The notes under the pieces: generated by a model
Database searches by the model: none
What the model was told of the DNA's origin: nothing
Seen by the model: the letters and a program-made list of their open reading frames with translations, nothing else
Made by a program: the position numbers and the translations under genes
In this document: positions 15,907 to 23,899 of the stretch, piece by piece
Layout of the letters: each line of letters begins with the position of its first letter
Numbering within the stretch: the first letter of the stretch is position 1
Origin: Bacillota bacterium
GTDB lineage: Bacteria; Bacillota_E; RBS10-35; JAJYVN01
Direction of reading: 5' to 3'
Assembly (NCBI GenBank): GCA_021846605.1
Contig: JAJZWQ010000028.1
Coordinates: 1 to 24,537, forward strand
Length of the DNA stretch: 24,537 nt

Positions 15907-17295
15907 TCAGGTCCCCACTTGGACATGCGCGATGACCGTGGTGGCCTGGGTGGCGATCGGGCTCCGCAGGCGGAGATGGATCAGGCCGCGCTGCACCGTG
16001 GACGTCGTCCCCGGAAAGACCGATTGGTCCTCGGCGGTGACGGTGAACGGGTAGCCCCCGTCATCGGCCAGCGAGGCATGCACGTTCCCGGAGTAGCCAT
16101 TGATCAGCGGGCTATAAAGGTAAAAGTCCTGATAACCGTTCGCCGCCAGGGCACCGACGGCGCATGACACCCGCAGGTTGTTCGCCGCCGGCGGCAGCCC
16201 GTTATTGTAGGCGGCCAGTGAGGGTGTTGCGGGGACCGTGGCGATGGCGTTCGGATGGTCCTGGAGCGACGGCCACGAATTGATGCCGTTGCTGATCAAC
16301 CTGTTTCCGGGACCGGGGAAATTGATCAGGTCCAGACCGCTGGGATTCGAGGTCATGCTGCCCAGCCGGACGGTGAGCGTGTTCCAGGCAGAGGGGGCGG
16401 TCGATGGGAAATTGATGTACGAGTAGGGGACCGTCTCGTCGAACCCCCCGAAGAAGGACAGGAACGAGAACGTACTGCCCCCGGTGTTCTTGCCGTTGTC
16501 GACGCCGCTCATGGAGAGGCCCGTGGCGCCAGTCCGCCCGCCGCCGTCGATGGCCGCGATATCGACGATGTTGATCGACACCACGCAGGTGTCGGTGCTA
16601 CGGTAAAAATCCACGGCGTGCAGGCACTTGGTGATGAAGTTGCCGGTCACGACGTTGCCCTGCATGACTCCGGCGTAGCCGGCGAACTGAACCCCGTAGG
16701 TGCAGTTGCCGATGAACTGGAAGAACACGTTATTGTCCAGCGTGGCAACGGAACTCTTGCTCTTCGGTACCGATTCGATGCTCACCCCGACCTGCCCGCC
16801 CTGACAGGCTCCGACGTAGAGATTCACCGTCGCCACGCCCGACAGACGGACCTGGTGGTTCCCCCCGTTGATCGTGGGCAGGAAGACCTGTTGACCGTTC
16901 CCGTTGTACCCGCGGAAGAGGAACCCGTCGGTCCCAAAGGCCAGATTGATGACGGCGTCCGACGCGGAGATGATCGAGATGGGCTTGTCGACCGTCACCG
17001 TGTCGGCAAAGGTGTACGAGCCGCCCGGCAGGTAGACGGTGCCGCGCCCCTGCTGGCTCGCTTGATCGACCGCCGCCTGGACACCCGCCGACGTGAACGC
17101 CTGGGGGATCACGAACGGCGTGGCGCCGGGATCGGAACTGGAGCGCGGGCCGCCGGTCCGAGCGATGACCACCGCCGCTGCTCCGGCAACCGCCGCGCCC
17201 CCGACCAGGGCGGCCAGCAGCGCCCGGCGGGAATTGAGCGCCCCAGCGGGCCGCCCCTGGATGGGGTCCGGCGTCGTGCCGTCCTGGCTGCCCAT
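15907..17295 (-). CDS. Exported right-handed beta-helix (pectate-lyase-fold) protein
   Basis: This 462-residue protein begins with a polar region, then NSRRALLAALVGGAAVAGAAAVVIA, a Tat-like twin-arginine signal or membrane anchor at about residues 21-46. A segment typical of pectate-lyase/phage-spike proteins follows: SAGVQAAVDQASQQGRGTVYLPGGSYTFADTVTVDKP. After it come Asn/Gly/Val-rich turns (DNNVFFQFIGNCTYGVQF, GNVVTGNFITKCLHAVDFY), consistent with beta-helix coils. No catalytic residues can be assigned, so it could bind or cleave polysaccharide or be structural. The ATG at 17295 is preferred over 17310 because GAGGGG lies seven bases before it. Codon use and GC look lower than in neighbouring genes, suggesting recent acquisition. 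Confidence 0.8.
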   Translation of the reverse strand: MGSQDGTTPDPIQGRPAGALNSRRALLAALVGGAAVAGAAAVVIARTGGPRSSSDPGATPFVIPQAFTSAGVQAAVDQASQQGRGTVYLPGGSYTFADTVTVDKPISIISASDAVINLAFGTDGFLFRGYNGNGQQVFLPTINGGNHQVRLSGVATVNLYVGACQGGQVGVSIESVPKSKSSVATLDNNVFFQFIGNCTYGVQFAGYAGVMQGNVVTGNFITKCLHAVDFYRSTDTCVVSINIVDIAAIDGGGRTGATGLSMSGVDNGKNTGGSTFSFLSFFGGFDETVPYSYINFPSTAPSAWNTLTVRLGSMTSNPSGLDLINFPGPGNRLISNGINSWPSLQDHPNAIATVPATPSLAAYNNGLPPAANNLRVSCAVGALAANGYQDFYLYSPLINGYSGNVHASLADDGGYPFTVTAEDQSVFPGTTSTVQRGLIHLRLRSPIATQATTVIAHVQVGT

Positions 17296-17632
17296 CGTCC
17301 AACCCCTCATAGTCTCTTCCGGGAGCGGAGGGCCCTGCGGCCACCGTCACAGGGGCGTTGACCTTTGGAAGGGCACCGACCGAAGCGGCTACCGCCCAGG
17401 AGCAGGCGATACAATGCAAGCCAACTTTAGAGCTTTAGAGTGGAACGTAACACTACAGAATAAAGTATAGCACGATGCGCATTCAACGTCGATGGTCGGC
17501 GCTGGCGAGCTTGCGGATCTTGGTATTCCCAGGCATTCGGCCGCCCGGGGCCCACGACCGTCCGGAAAGGAATCCCTTCGGGGCAACAACATTCCCCCAC
17601 CCAGTGTCGCATCTCCGCAGGGGGGCGGCGAC
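17296..17632. other. Divergent intergenic region with lower GC
   Basis: This 337-bp gap separates the beta-helix gene (minus) from the phosphatase remnant (plus). Its centre (about 17415-17475) is unusually AT-rich for this genome and holds a tandem 8-bp repeat, CTTTAGAG at 17425-17432 and 17433-17440, inside the predicted leader of the beta-helix mRNA. No gene or known riboswitch is recognised in the remainder. Confidence 0.5.
17464..17492 (-). promoter_or_regulatory. Predicted promoter of the beta-helix gene
   Basis: On the minus strand TCGACG (17487-17492), a 17-bp spacer and TATACT (17464-17469) form a plausible vegetative promoter. It would give a leader of about 160 bases before the ATG at 17295. 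Confidence 0.4.
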
Positions 17633-18214
17633 GTGCGGCTATACGCGGTGCGGCACGCGCGGGTGGCCATCGAACCGGACATCCCGCCCGAACGGTGGCA
17701 CCTTTCGGAAGCCGGCCTCGCCGCGGCGGGCGCCCGCGCGGACCGTGCCGCCTGGGACGACGTCGCCCAAATCTATCACAGCCCGCAGCCCAAGACGGCC
17801 GAAACGGCGGAGGCCCTCGGCCGCCGGCTGGGGCTCCCCCGGGCGGCCGATCCGGACCTGCGCGAGGTGCGCATGGACGTGGGGTTCCTCCAACGACGGA
17901 GTTCGAAGGCCGCGTGGGCGCCTGGCTGGCGGGGGCGGACGATCCGGCCTTTGAACACTACGCGGACGCTGAACGGCGCATCCTGCGCCGCGTGCGGAAC
18001 ATCGTCGCCGACGCCGCGGAACACTCGCCGGTGGTGATCACCCACGGCGGGATCCTGGCGTCTTCTTCGGGGCGCTCCTGGGGAGCCGCGTCGCTGTGGC
18101 CGGGTGGCGGTCGATCGGCATGCCCGGCCTGGCGGTCGTGGACCTGGACCGGGGAGCCGTCACCGCGGGGTTGTTCGCTGGCCGCCCCATCCCCGCGCCT
18201 CCCTGCTGGCCTGA
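17633..18214 (+). pseudogene. Histidine phosphatase family protein, frameshifted
   Basis: Three successive frames together encode a histidine phosphatase (phosphoglycerate mutase-like). Frame one starts at GTG 17633 (GGGGGG seven bases upstream) with MRLYAVRHARV, the RHG-type motif (here RHA), and continues to REVRMDVGFL. Near 17885-17891 one base appears missing, and the protein continues as PTTEFEGRVGAWLAG...VVITHGGILA, including the second catalytic-type His. Near 18058-18061 another base is missing, and the sequence continues VFFGALLGSRVAVAGWRSIGMPGLAVVDLD. A third slip near 18190 would lead to the stop at 18212-18214; this end is tentative. It is either a pseudogene or a gene with sequencing errors in GC-rich runs. 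Confidence 0.75.
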
Positions 18215-18357
18215 CCCCGCGGCCTCCTCGACGACGGACGGCGCCGCCGCGAATCGTGCGATCCCCCCCCGACACAAAGGGACGCCTTCCGCCGCCCGTG
18301 GCAGTCGATACTGGGGCCAGTCCAGCGGGGCGGCGCCCCGCGCTGGGGGTGGGTGGC

Positions 18358-18849
18358 GTGGGCGTGCTCCGCACCGCGCTGTGGACGTCCGCCGGCCTGG
18401 CGCTGGTAGCGCTGGCGCAGTGGGCGGCCAACGGCGGCCATGGTCTGCCCGTCGGCCTGCCCGCCTGGATGCCGGCCGCGCTCCCCTGGGCAATGCTGCT
18501 GATCTTCGGGCTCTTCTTGGCTGCGGGGTACGGCGGCGCGCCCGGGCCGGGCATGGGGCTGACCGGTGCGGTCACCGGCATCATCGTGGCCGCGTTACCC
18601 CTGGCCTACGCCTTCGGGGTGGCCCAGCACTACGGCCTGCCAGCGGAGGCGGGCCTGCCCGGCCGGCTCCTGGCGGGACCGGTCGCCCGGGCCGGCGGAG
18701 CGGTCTGGGCCGGCACCTGCCTGATCCAGGCCTGGCGCACCCGCCCGCACAGCTTCCGGCTGGCGTCCCCCCCGCCGATGTGGATCGCCCCCCCGGCCGA
18801 GGAGGCGGGTGCCGCAGCCTACGTGCCCATGGAGTCGCGGGACTCGTAG
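18358..18849 (+). CDS. Small membrane protein of unknown function
   Basis: This 163-residue protein, from a GTG at 18358, has about four hydrophobic segments: LWTSAGLALVALAQWAA (about 6-24), PWAMLLIFGLFLAAGYGG (about 42-60), GAVTGIIVAALPLAYAFGV (about 67-87) and a weaker one near VARAGGAVWAGTCLIQAW (about 107-125). A soluble proline-rich tail follows. I recognise no family. Upstream GGGGGTGGG could serve as Shine-Dalgarno. It follows the phosphatase remnant on the same strand and may share its transcript. Its last 31 bases overlap the end of the convergent nucleotidyltransferase gene. The open frame continues upstream into the phosphatase region, but that part is a shadow. Confidence 0.6.
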   Translation: MGVLRTALWTSAGLALVALAQWAANGGHGLPVGLPAWMPAALPWAMLLIFGLFLAAGYGGAPGPGMGLTGAVTGIIVAALPLAYAFGVAQHYGLPAEAGLPGRLLAGPVARAGGAVWAGTCLIQAWRTRPHSFRLASPPPMWIAPPAEEAGAAAYVPMESRDS

Positions 18850-19160
18850 ACGGTGAGTCCCTCGCTGAGGGCGGCGGCGACCACCGGGGAGGTGGACAGC
18901 ATTTCCAACTCGGCCGGGGTGTAGGCGAGGATGTCGCAGGGGACGGTGGGTGCCAGGCGCGCATACAGCCGCCCCAAGCGTTGTGGCAACGGCTGGGCGT
19001 CCTCGGGGACCACCACCAGCAGGTCCAGGTCCGAGGCGGGCCCGCACTTACCTTGGGCGCACGACCCGTAGAGGATCACCCGCAGCGCGCCCGCCGCGGC
19101 CAGTAGCGGCAGCAGGCGGCGCAGTTCGGCGTCGAGGGCGGGGACCGGCAGGGGTCGCAA
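18819..19160 (-). CDS. MNT-type nucleotidyltransferase domain protein
   Basis: This 113-residue protein has the minimal nucleotidyltransferase signature GSx10DxD: YGSCAQGKCGPASDLDLLVV, with Gly32-Ser33 and Asp44/Asp46. Proteins of this kind transfer nucleotides, usually AMP, to proteins or small molecules, and many are the antitoxin half of HEPN-MNT pairs. No HEPN partner is adjacent: the neighbours are hemW and a convergent membrane protein. An ATG at 19178 is possible, but the TTG at 19160 has AGAGGAGG ideally placed upstream, so I use it. It lies about 20 bp after hemW and is probably co-transcribed with it. Confidence 0.85.
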   Translation of the reverse strand: MRPLPVPALDAELRRLLPLLAAAGALRVILYGSCAQGKCGPASDLDLLVVVPEDAQPLPQRLGRLYARLAPTVPCDILAYTPAELEMLSTSPVVAAALSEGLTVYESRDSMGT

Positions 19161-19181
19161 GGGCGCGCCTCCTCTCATCCG

Positions 19182-20318
19182 TCAGACAAAGGCCACAAAT
19201 GCGCGGTTGGCCACCGGCAGGGCGTCCGGCCGCAACCGCAGGCGGCCACCCTCCAACGCGCAGAGGCCGTCGGCCACCAGGCGCTCGGGCACCCCCGGGA
19301 ACGCCTCCTCCAGAGACACCCCGTGGCGCGTGCGGTAGCCCTCCAGGTCGATGCCCTCCAGAAGGCGCAACTCCAGGAATGCCGCATCCCCGCGCTCGCG
19401 CGCGGCGTCGGGCTCCTCGCTCCCGTGCACCCACCCGCCGTCCCCGGCGCGCAACGCGTCCCGGTAGACGGCCAGGCGCCGGGTGTTCTCCCAGCGGCGG
19501 CCCCGCCAGTGGGCGTGGGCGCCGATGCCCAGGCCGAGGTAATCATCGTTGCGCCAATACAGGAGATTATGGCGGCACCGCCGCTCCGGTCGCGCGAAGT
19601 TGCTGATCTCATAGTGCTCGAAGCCGGCGGCCAGCAGGGCCGCGCGGATACCGGCCAACTGGGCGACCACCAGGTCGTCCGGGGGGAGGATCCCGGGGGA
19701 GCGTGCGGCACGCCGCTCCAGCACGGTCCCCTCCTCCACCTGCAGGGAGTACGCGGACAGGTGCTCCGGGCCCAGCGCCAGCACGCGGTCAATGGTCTGT
19801 AGCGCGTCCTCCAGGGTCTGCCCGGGAAGGCCGCACATCACGTCCACCGCAATGTTGGCAAAGCCGGCGGCGCGCGCGGCGCCAAAGGCCGCGGCGAACT
19901 GAGTCCACGTGTGCTGCCGGCCCAGGCCCTCCAGCAGGCCGTCCTGCGCCGCCTGCAACCCGATGGACAGGCGGTTGACCCCCGCGGCGCGCAGGGCCGC
20001 CAGTTCCGCATCCCCCACCGTTCCCGGGTTGCACTCCACGGTGACCTCGGCCCCGGGGGGCAACCCGAAGCGCCGCGCCAGCCGGCGGTGCAGGCCCGCC
20101 AGATCCGCCAGCAGCGTGGGGGTACCGCCCCCGTAGAAGACGCTGATCGGCGGCGCGGGGTCCAACACCCCCCGCCAGAAGTCGGCCTCGGCCTCGAGCA
20201 TGGCCGCGTAGCCGCGCATCCAGGGCGCCAGGCGGGGTCCCGCGGTCACGGCCACGAAGTCGCAGTAGTCGCACTTGTACGGGCAGAACGGGATGTGCAC
20301 ATACAGGCCCCACGGCAC
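19182..20318 (-). CDS. hemW: HemW, radical SAM heme chaperone
   Basis: This 378-residue protein has the radical SAM CxxxCxxC motif near its start (Cys12, Cys16, Cys19 in HIPFCPYKCDYCDF), the GGGTPT motif (VFYGGGTPTLL), and the HemW-specific EISNFARP and HNLLYW (HNxxY, heme binding) segments. It lacks the N-terminal extension of true HemN, so it is the heme chaperone rather than coproporphyrinogen dehydrogenase. The open frame runs upstream to 20822 over the nitrilase gene. The GTG at 20318 is the real start, with GGGGGGAGG five bases before. The lepA-hemW-hrcA order is typical, with the nitrilase gene inserted in between here. Confidence 0.95.
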   Translation of the reverse strand: MPWGLYVHIPFCPYKCDYCDFVAVTAGPRLAPWMRGYAAMLEAEADFWRGVLDPAPPISVFYGGGTPTLLADLAGLHRRLARRFGLPPGAEVTVECNPGTVGDAELAALRAAGVNRLSIGLQAAQDGLLEGLGRQHTWTQFAAAFGAARAAGFANIAVDVMCGLPGQTLEDALQTIDRVLALGPEHLSAYSLQVEEGTVLERRAARSPGILPPDDLVVAQLAGIRAALLAAGFEHYEISNFARPERRCRHNLLYWRNDDYLGLGIGAHAHWRGRRWENTRRLAVYRDALRAGDGGWVHGSEEPDAARERGDAAFLELRLLEGIDLEGYRTRHGVSLEEAFPGVPERLVADGLCALEGGRLRLRPDALPVANRAFVAFV

Positions 20319-20358
20319 CGCCGCCTCCCCCCCTTCCCGCAGTTTGCCGCTTCCGGGA

Positions 20359-21210
20359 CTATGGGCCGGTGTAGCCGCGGGCGCGCAGCGCGGCCGCGAT
20401 CCCCGTCCCCCGCGCCGCGGCTGGGGCGGCCGGGATATCCACCGGGACCAGCGCCTCGCTGTCGTACGGCCCGCGGGCCAGGACCGCGCCTCCGGGGCCG
20501 ACCGCCAGCGAGCAGCCGACGCACCGCCGCCCCGCCCACGGCCCCGCCTCCATCGGACCCACGTTGCTGACGCCGACCACCGCCATGTCATACAGCCGGG
20601 CCAGATGGCCGTAAGCCTCCAGCCACATGGCGCCATAGGGGTCCCGGACCTGGTCGTGGTCGGCCGGCACCGCCCACGCCGACGGGGACAACAGGCAGCG
20701 GGCCCCCATCCGCCCCAGGGCGTGGCCCAGGGCGAGGGAATCCGGGAAGTTGTCGGCGCAGATGTCCAGGCCGAGCGTCCCCACCGCCGTCTGGGCCACG
20801 CCGAGGCGGTCCCCCACCGCATAGAGGTCCTGGGCGATCTCCAGGATATTGATCTTCCGGTGCTTGAGCAGGATCTCCCCCTCCGCGGAGATCAGCAGGG
20901 CCGCGTTGAACAGGCGCGGGCCGTCCCTCTCCACCAACCCGGCGGCCACGATCACGCCGGCCGCGCGCGCCGCCGCGCACAGCGCCGCGCTGGTCGGTCC
21001 CGGGACGGGCTGGGCCAGGGTGCGCGCCGCCGGGTGCGTCCAGCCGACGTCCAGACACTCGGGCAGCACCACCGCCTGGCAACCGGCCGTCCCGGCCGCG
21101 CGGATCATCGCCGCGGCCCGCCCCAAATTGCCGTTCAGGTCACCCCCCCGGACGAGCATCTGCCCCATCCCGCAGCGCCAGGCCCCGTCGGCACCCGCCA
21201 GCCCGCTCAA
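20359..21210 (-). CDS. Carbon-nitrogen hydrolase (nitrilase superfamily amidase)
   Basis: This 283-residue protein shows the intact Glu-Lys-Cys triad of the nitrilase superfamily: Glu51 in VVLPECLDVGW, Lys119 in LLKHRKINIL and Cys151 in GLDICADNF. These enzymes cleave amides or carbamoyl groups; the closest general resemblance is to N-carbamoylputrescine/omega-amidase-like members, but the substrate cannot be read from the sequence. The TTG at 21210 is used because the first beta-strand (WRCGMGQMLV) starts right after, though its Shine-Dalgarno is weak. It sits between lepA and hemW on the same strand, 40 bp from hemW. Confidence 0.9.
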   Translation of the reverse strand: MSGLAGADGAWRCGMGQMLVRGGDLNGNLGRAAAMIRAAGTAGCQAVVLPECLDVGWTHPAARTLAQPVPGPTSAALCAAARAAGVIVAAGLVERDGPRLFNAALLISAEGEILLKHRKINILEIAQDLYAVGDRLGVAQTAVGTLGLDICADNFPDSLALGHALGRMGARCLLSPSAWAVPADHDQVRDPYGAMWLEAYGHLARLYDMAVVGVSNVGPMEAGPWAGRRCVGCSLAVGPGGAVLARGPYDSEALVPVDIPAAPAAARGTGIAAALRARGYTGP

Positions 21211-21336
21211 CGGCCCACCGCGGGCAGGTACGGCCGCGCCGCGGGTCCCCCCCGGTCGTCACCCCCCGCACGGGCACAGCGCACTCCCGCCTGTCCAGAC
21301 CGCACCGCCGCCAGCCCCTTCCCCCCCGCCACGGCC

Positions 21337-23145
21337 TCAGTCCCCGTCCGTCTTGAGCACGGCCATGAAGGCCTCCTGGGGGATCTCCACCGCGCCCACG
21401 GCCTTCATGCGCCGCTTCCCCTCCTTCTGTTTCTCCAGCAGCTTGCGCTTGCGGGTGATGTCGCCCCCGTAGCACTTGGCCAGAACGTCCTTGCGCAGCG
21501 GTGGGATATTCTCGCGGGCAATGATCTTGCCGCCGATCGCCGCCTGCAGGGCGACCTCGAACTGCTGGCGCGGAATCAGGGTGCGGAGGCGCTCGATCAG
21601 GCGACGCCCACGGGGCACCGCCGAGCCGCGGTGCAGGATGCAGGAGAGCGCGTCCACGGGCTGGCCGCCCACCAGGATGTCGACCTTGACGGCGTCGGCG
21701 GCCTCATAGCCCACCAGTTCGTAGTCCAGCGTGGCGTAGCCGTGGCTGCGCGACTTCAGTTGGTCGAAGAAGTCGAACATGATCTCGCCCAGCGGCAGCC
21801 TGTATTCCAGCCGCACCCGGGTCGGGTCCAGGTACTCCATCAGCGTCTGCTCGCCCCGCCGTTCCCGGCAGAGGTCCAGCAGGGCCCCCAGGTGGTCCGT
21901 GGGGGTGAAGATGGAAGCCCGGACCACTGGTTCGGCGATCTCAGCGATCAGGGTGCGTTCGGGCAGGTGGGCGGGGTTGTCGATCTCCTCGACGGTGCCG
22001 TCCGTCCGGGTCACGCGGTAGCGCACCGAGGGCGCGGTGACGATCAAGTGCAGGTCGTACTCGCGCTCCAGGCGTTCCTGGATGACATCCATGTGCAGCA
22101 GCCCCAAAAAGCCACAGCGGAAGCCGAAGCCCAGGGCCGCCGAGGTCTCGGCCTCGTAGCTGAGTGCCGCGTCGTTCAGTTGCAACTTCTCCAGCGCGTC
22201 GCGCAGGCGGCCGAAGTCCCCCGAGTCCACCGGGTAGACCCCGGCGAAGACCATCGCCTTGGCCGGGCGGTACCCGGGAAGGGCGGCCGCCGCCGGGGAG
22301 GCCTCCTCGGTCACGGTGTCCCCCACGCGGCAATCGGCCACGTTGCGCATCGCCGCCGCCACGTAGCCCACGCTCCCGGTGGGCAGCGTCTCCACCGCGC
22401 TGCGCGCCGGACGGAACACGCCGAGTTCAGCCACGTCGAACGCCCGCCCCGTGGCCATCAGCCGGATACGGATCCCCGGGGTCAGTTGGCCGTCCATCAC
22501 CCGGACGTAGGCGATCACACCCTTGTAGGCGTCAAAGGTTGAATCGAACACCAGCGCCCGCAGGGGGGCTTCGGCCGCCCCCGCGGGCGGCGGGATGCGC
22601 CGCACGACGGCCTCCAGCAGGGCGTCGATCCCCAGGCCCTCCTTGGCCGAGACGGCCAGCACCTCGTCGGCGTTGAAGCCCAGGGCCTCGATCTGGGCCT
22701 GCACGCGCGGCACATCCGCCGAGGGCAGATCGATCTTGTTGATCACCGGGATGACCGCCAGGTCGTGATCCAGCGCCAGGTAGAGGTTGGCCAGCGTCTG
22801 GGCCTCGACGCCCTGCGTGGCGTCGACCACCAGGATCGCCCCCTCGCAGGCCGCCAGGCTCCGGGACACCTCGTAGTGGAAGTCCACATGGCCCGGGGTG
22901 TCGATGAGGTTGAGGGTGTACGCGTGACCGTCGCCGGCCGTGTACTCCAGGCGCACGGCCTGGGCCTTGATCGTGATACCGCGCTCCCGCTCCAGTTCGA
23001 GGGAGTCCAGGACCTGCTCCTGCATCTGGCGCGCGGCCAGGGCCCCGGTGCGCTCGATCAGCCGGTCGGCCAGCGTCGACTTCCCATGGTCGATGTGGGC
23101 CACGATGCAGAAGTTGCGGATGCCCGCCTGCTTGTCTTCCGCCAC
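21337..23145 (-). CDS. lepA: Elongation factor 4 (LepA GTPase)
   Basis: This 602-residue translational GTPase has G1 AHIDHGKS (16-23), G3 DTPGH (82-86) and G4 NKID (136-139), then the EF-G-like domains and the LepA-specific C-terminal domain with [11 protein letters not shown] and [15 protein letters not shown], ending [26 protein letters not shown]. LepA binds ribosomes and affects translation under stress and in subunit maturation. The GTG at 23145 is used; the nearest purine-rich site is weak, but a better GGAGGG lies about 15 bases up. It follows marR by 67 bp. Length and all motifs are normal. Confidence 0.98.
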   Translation of the reverse strand: MAEDKQAGIRNFCIVAHIDHGKSTLADRLIERTGALAARQMQEQVLDSLELERERGITIKAQAVRLEYTAGDGHAYTLNLIDTPGHVDFHYEVSRSLAACEGAILVVDATQGVEAQTLANLYLALDHDLAVIPVINKIDLPSADVPRVQAQIEALGFNADEVLAVSAKEGLGIDALLEAVVRRIPPPAGAAEAPLRALVFDSTFDAYKGVIAYVRVMDGQLTPGIRIRLMATGRAFDVAELGVFRPARSAVETLPTGSVGYVAAAMRNVADCRVGDTVTEEASPAAAALPGYRPAKAMVFAGVYPVDSGDFGRLRDALEKLQLNDAALSYEAETSAALGFGFRCGFLGLLHMDVIQERLEREYDLHLIVTAPSVRYRVTRTDGTVEEIDNPAHLPERTLIAEIAEPVVRASIFTPTDHLGALLDLCRERRGEQTLMEYLDPTRVRLEYRLPLGEIMFDFFDQLKSRSHGYATLDYELVGYEAADAVKVDILVGGQPVDALSCILHRGSAVPRGRRLIERLRTLIPRQQFEVALQAAIGGKIIARENIPPLRKDVLAKCYGGDITRKRKLLEKQKEGKRRMKAVGAVEIPQEAFMAVLKTDGD

Positions 23146-23212
23146 GCTCTTGATCAGGCCCTCCAGACGTCGGGCCCCGGGGGCCCTGTACTGCTCCGCT
23201 CGCCGCCCGGGG

Positions 23213-23698
23213 CTATCCGGGCCCCGGGCCCGTCCCCGCCACGCGCCCCCAGAGGGCGGCCAGCCGCACCATCTCGTCCTCGCTCAACGCCGAGAGCAGC
23301 CGCTGCCGCACCACGGCCACATGGGTGCGGGCGGCCTCCCCCATGCGCTCGGTCCCCCTGGGGGTGACGGCGACCCGCACCGCCCGCCCGTCCTCGTCGC
23401 TCGCCTGCCGGCAGAGGAGCCCATCCCGCTCCAGGCGGTCCACCCGCCGGGAGAGCCCGCTGGGGGTCAACAGCACGCGCCGTGCCAAATCCGACATGCC
23501 GATGCTGCCCCCCGGGGCGCCCGCGACCTGCACCAGCACCTCAAACGAGATCAGGGGCAGCCCGCACACGCGGGTCAACTCCGCGTCGATGGCCCGGGTC
23601 AGCACCGTATGGGCGCGCAGCATGCCAAACCACACTGCCTCTTCCAGCGGTGCGAGCAGGCTGCAGGATCGAGCCTCCCCGGATTCGGCCGTGCACAC
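23213..23698 (-). CDS. MarR family transcriptional regulator
   Basis: This 161-residue protein has the MarR winged helix: [69 protein letters not shown]. Long helices at both ends form the dimer interface ([18 protein letters not shown] at the N-terminus). The open frame extends upstream into IS sequence, but the GTG at 23698 is the likely start (GGGGGG eight bases upstream, TATAAT further up). Its target is unknown; it may regulate itself or lepA and the genes downstream. No phenolic or antibiotic efflux gene is adjacent. Confidence 0.92.
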   Translation of the reverse strand: MCTAESGEARSCSLLAPLEEAVWFGMLRAHTVLTRAIDAELTRVCGLPLISFEVLVQVAGAPGGSIGMSDLARRVLLTPSGLSRRVDRLERDGLLCRQASDEDGRAVRVAVTPRGTERMGEAARTHVAVVRQRLLSALSEDEMVRLAALWGRVAGTGPGPG

Positions 23699-23759
23699 CG
23701 CGGCCGCCCCCCAGTGCGACGCTGTGCACCGATTATATCCCCCACACACTTGCGTGCAC
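23691..23759 (-). promoter_or_regulatory. marR promoter with three GTGCAC palindromes
   Basis: A perfect -10 TATAAT lies at 23732-23737 (minus strand). The hexamer palindrome GTGCAC occurs three times, at 23754-23759 (the -35 position), 23724-23729 (near the start of transcription) and 23691-23696 (start codon). The copies are spaced 30 and 33 bp apart, about three helical turns. No consensus -35 is present. The pattern suggests a repressor operator, possibly for MarR itself. Confidence 0.55.
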
Positions 23760-23760
23760 C

Positions 23761-23899
23761 TTGACCTCCTCCCCACGGCTAAAGCCGGGGGAATCCCGGT
23801 GATCGCCCACCGGGATTCCTGCTTCTCCGGGGTCCGCCCACCCGTTTCCGGGTAGGGCGTACGTCCCCTCCACAGGCAGACGCCGCCAGCCCGGCGGCC
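23761..23899 (-). ncRNA. IS right end and presumptive omega-RNA (reRNA) scaffold, copy B
   Basis: The minus strand runs through the last tnpB codons into a GC-rich hairpin (23771-23791, arms CGGCT/AGCCG plus CCCC/GGGG) and ends GAGGAGGTCAA at 23761. This hairpin and TCAA-type terminus are typical of IS605/IS1341 right ends, where the omega-RNA scaffold of TnpB is encoded. In intact elements the RNA continues into flanking DNA, which serves as guide. Here that flank is the marR promoter. Part of it (23779-23899) is the 121-bp repeat shared with 6291-6411. Whether it is transcribed is unknown. Confidence 0.6.

Noticed and set aside
17389..17682. Minus-strand open frame of 97 codons in the divergent gap
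   Set aside because: It has no good SD or family resemblance, runs over the predicted beta-helix promoter and overlaps the start of the phosphatase gene.
20319..20822. HemW with a 168-residue N-terminal extension
   Set aside because: The extension overlaps the nitrilase gene in another frame. The radical SAM motif lies 12 residues after GTG 20318, which has a clear SD.
20275..22542. Plus-strand open frame of 755 codons opposite lepA, nitrilase and hemW
   Set aside because: It spans three well-supported minus-strand genes and has low-complexity composition typical of a GC shadow.
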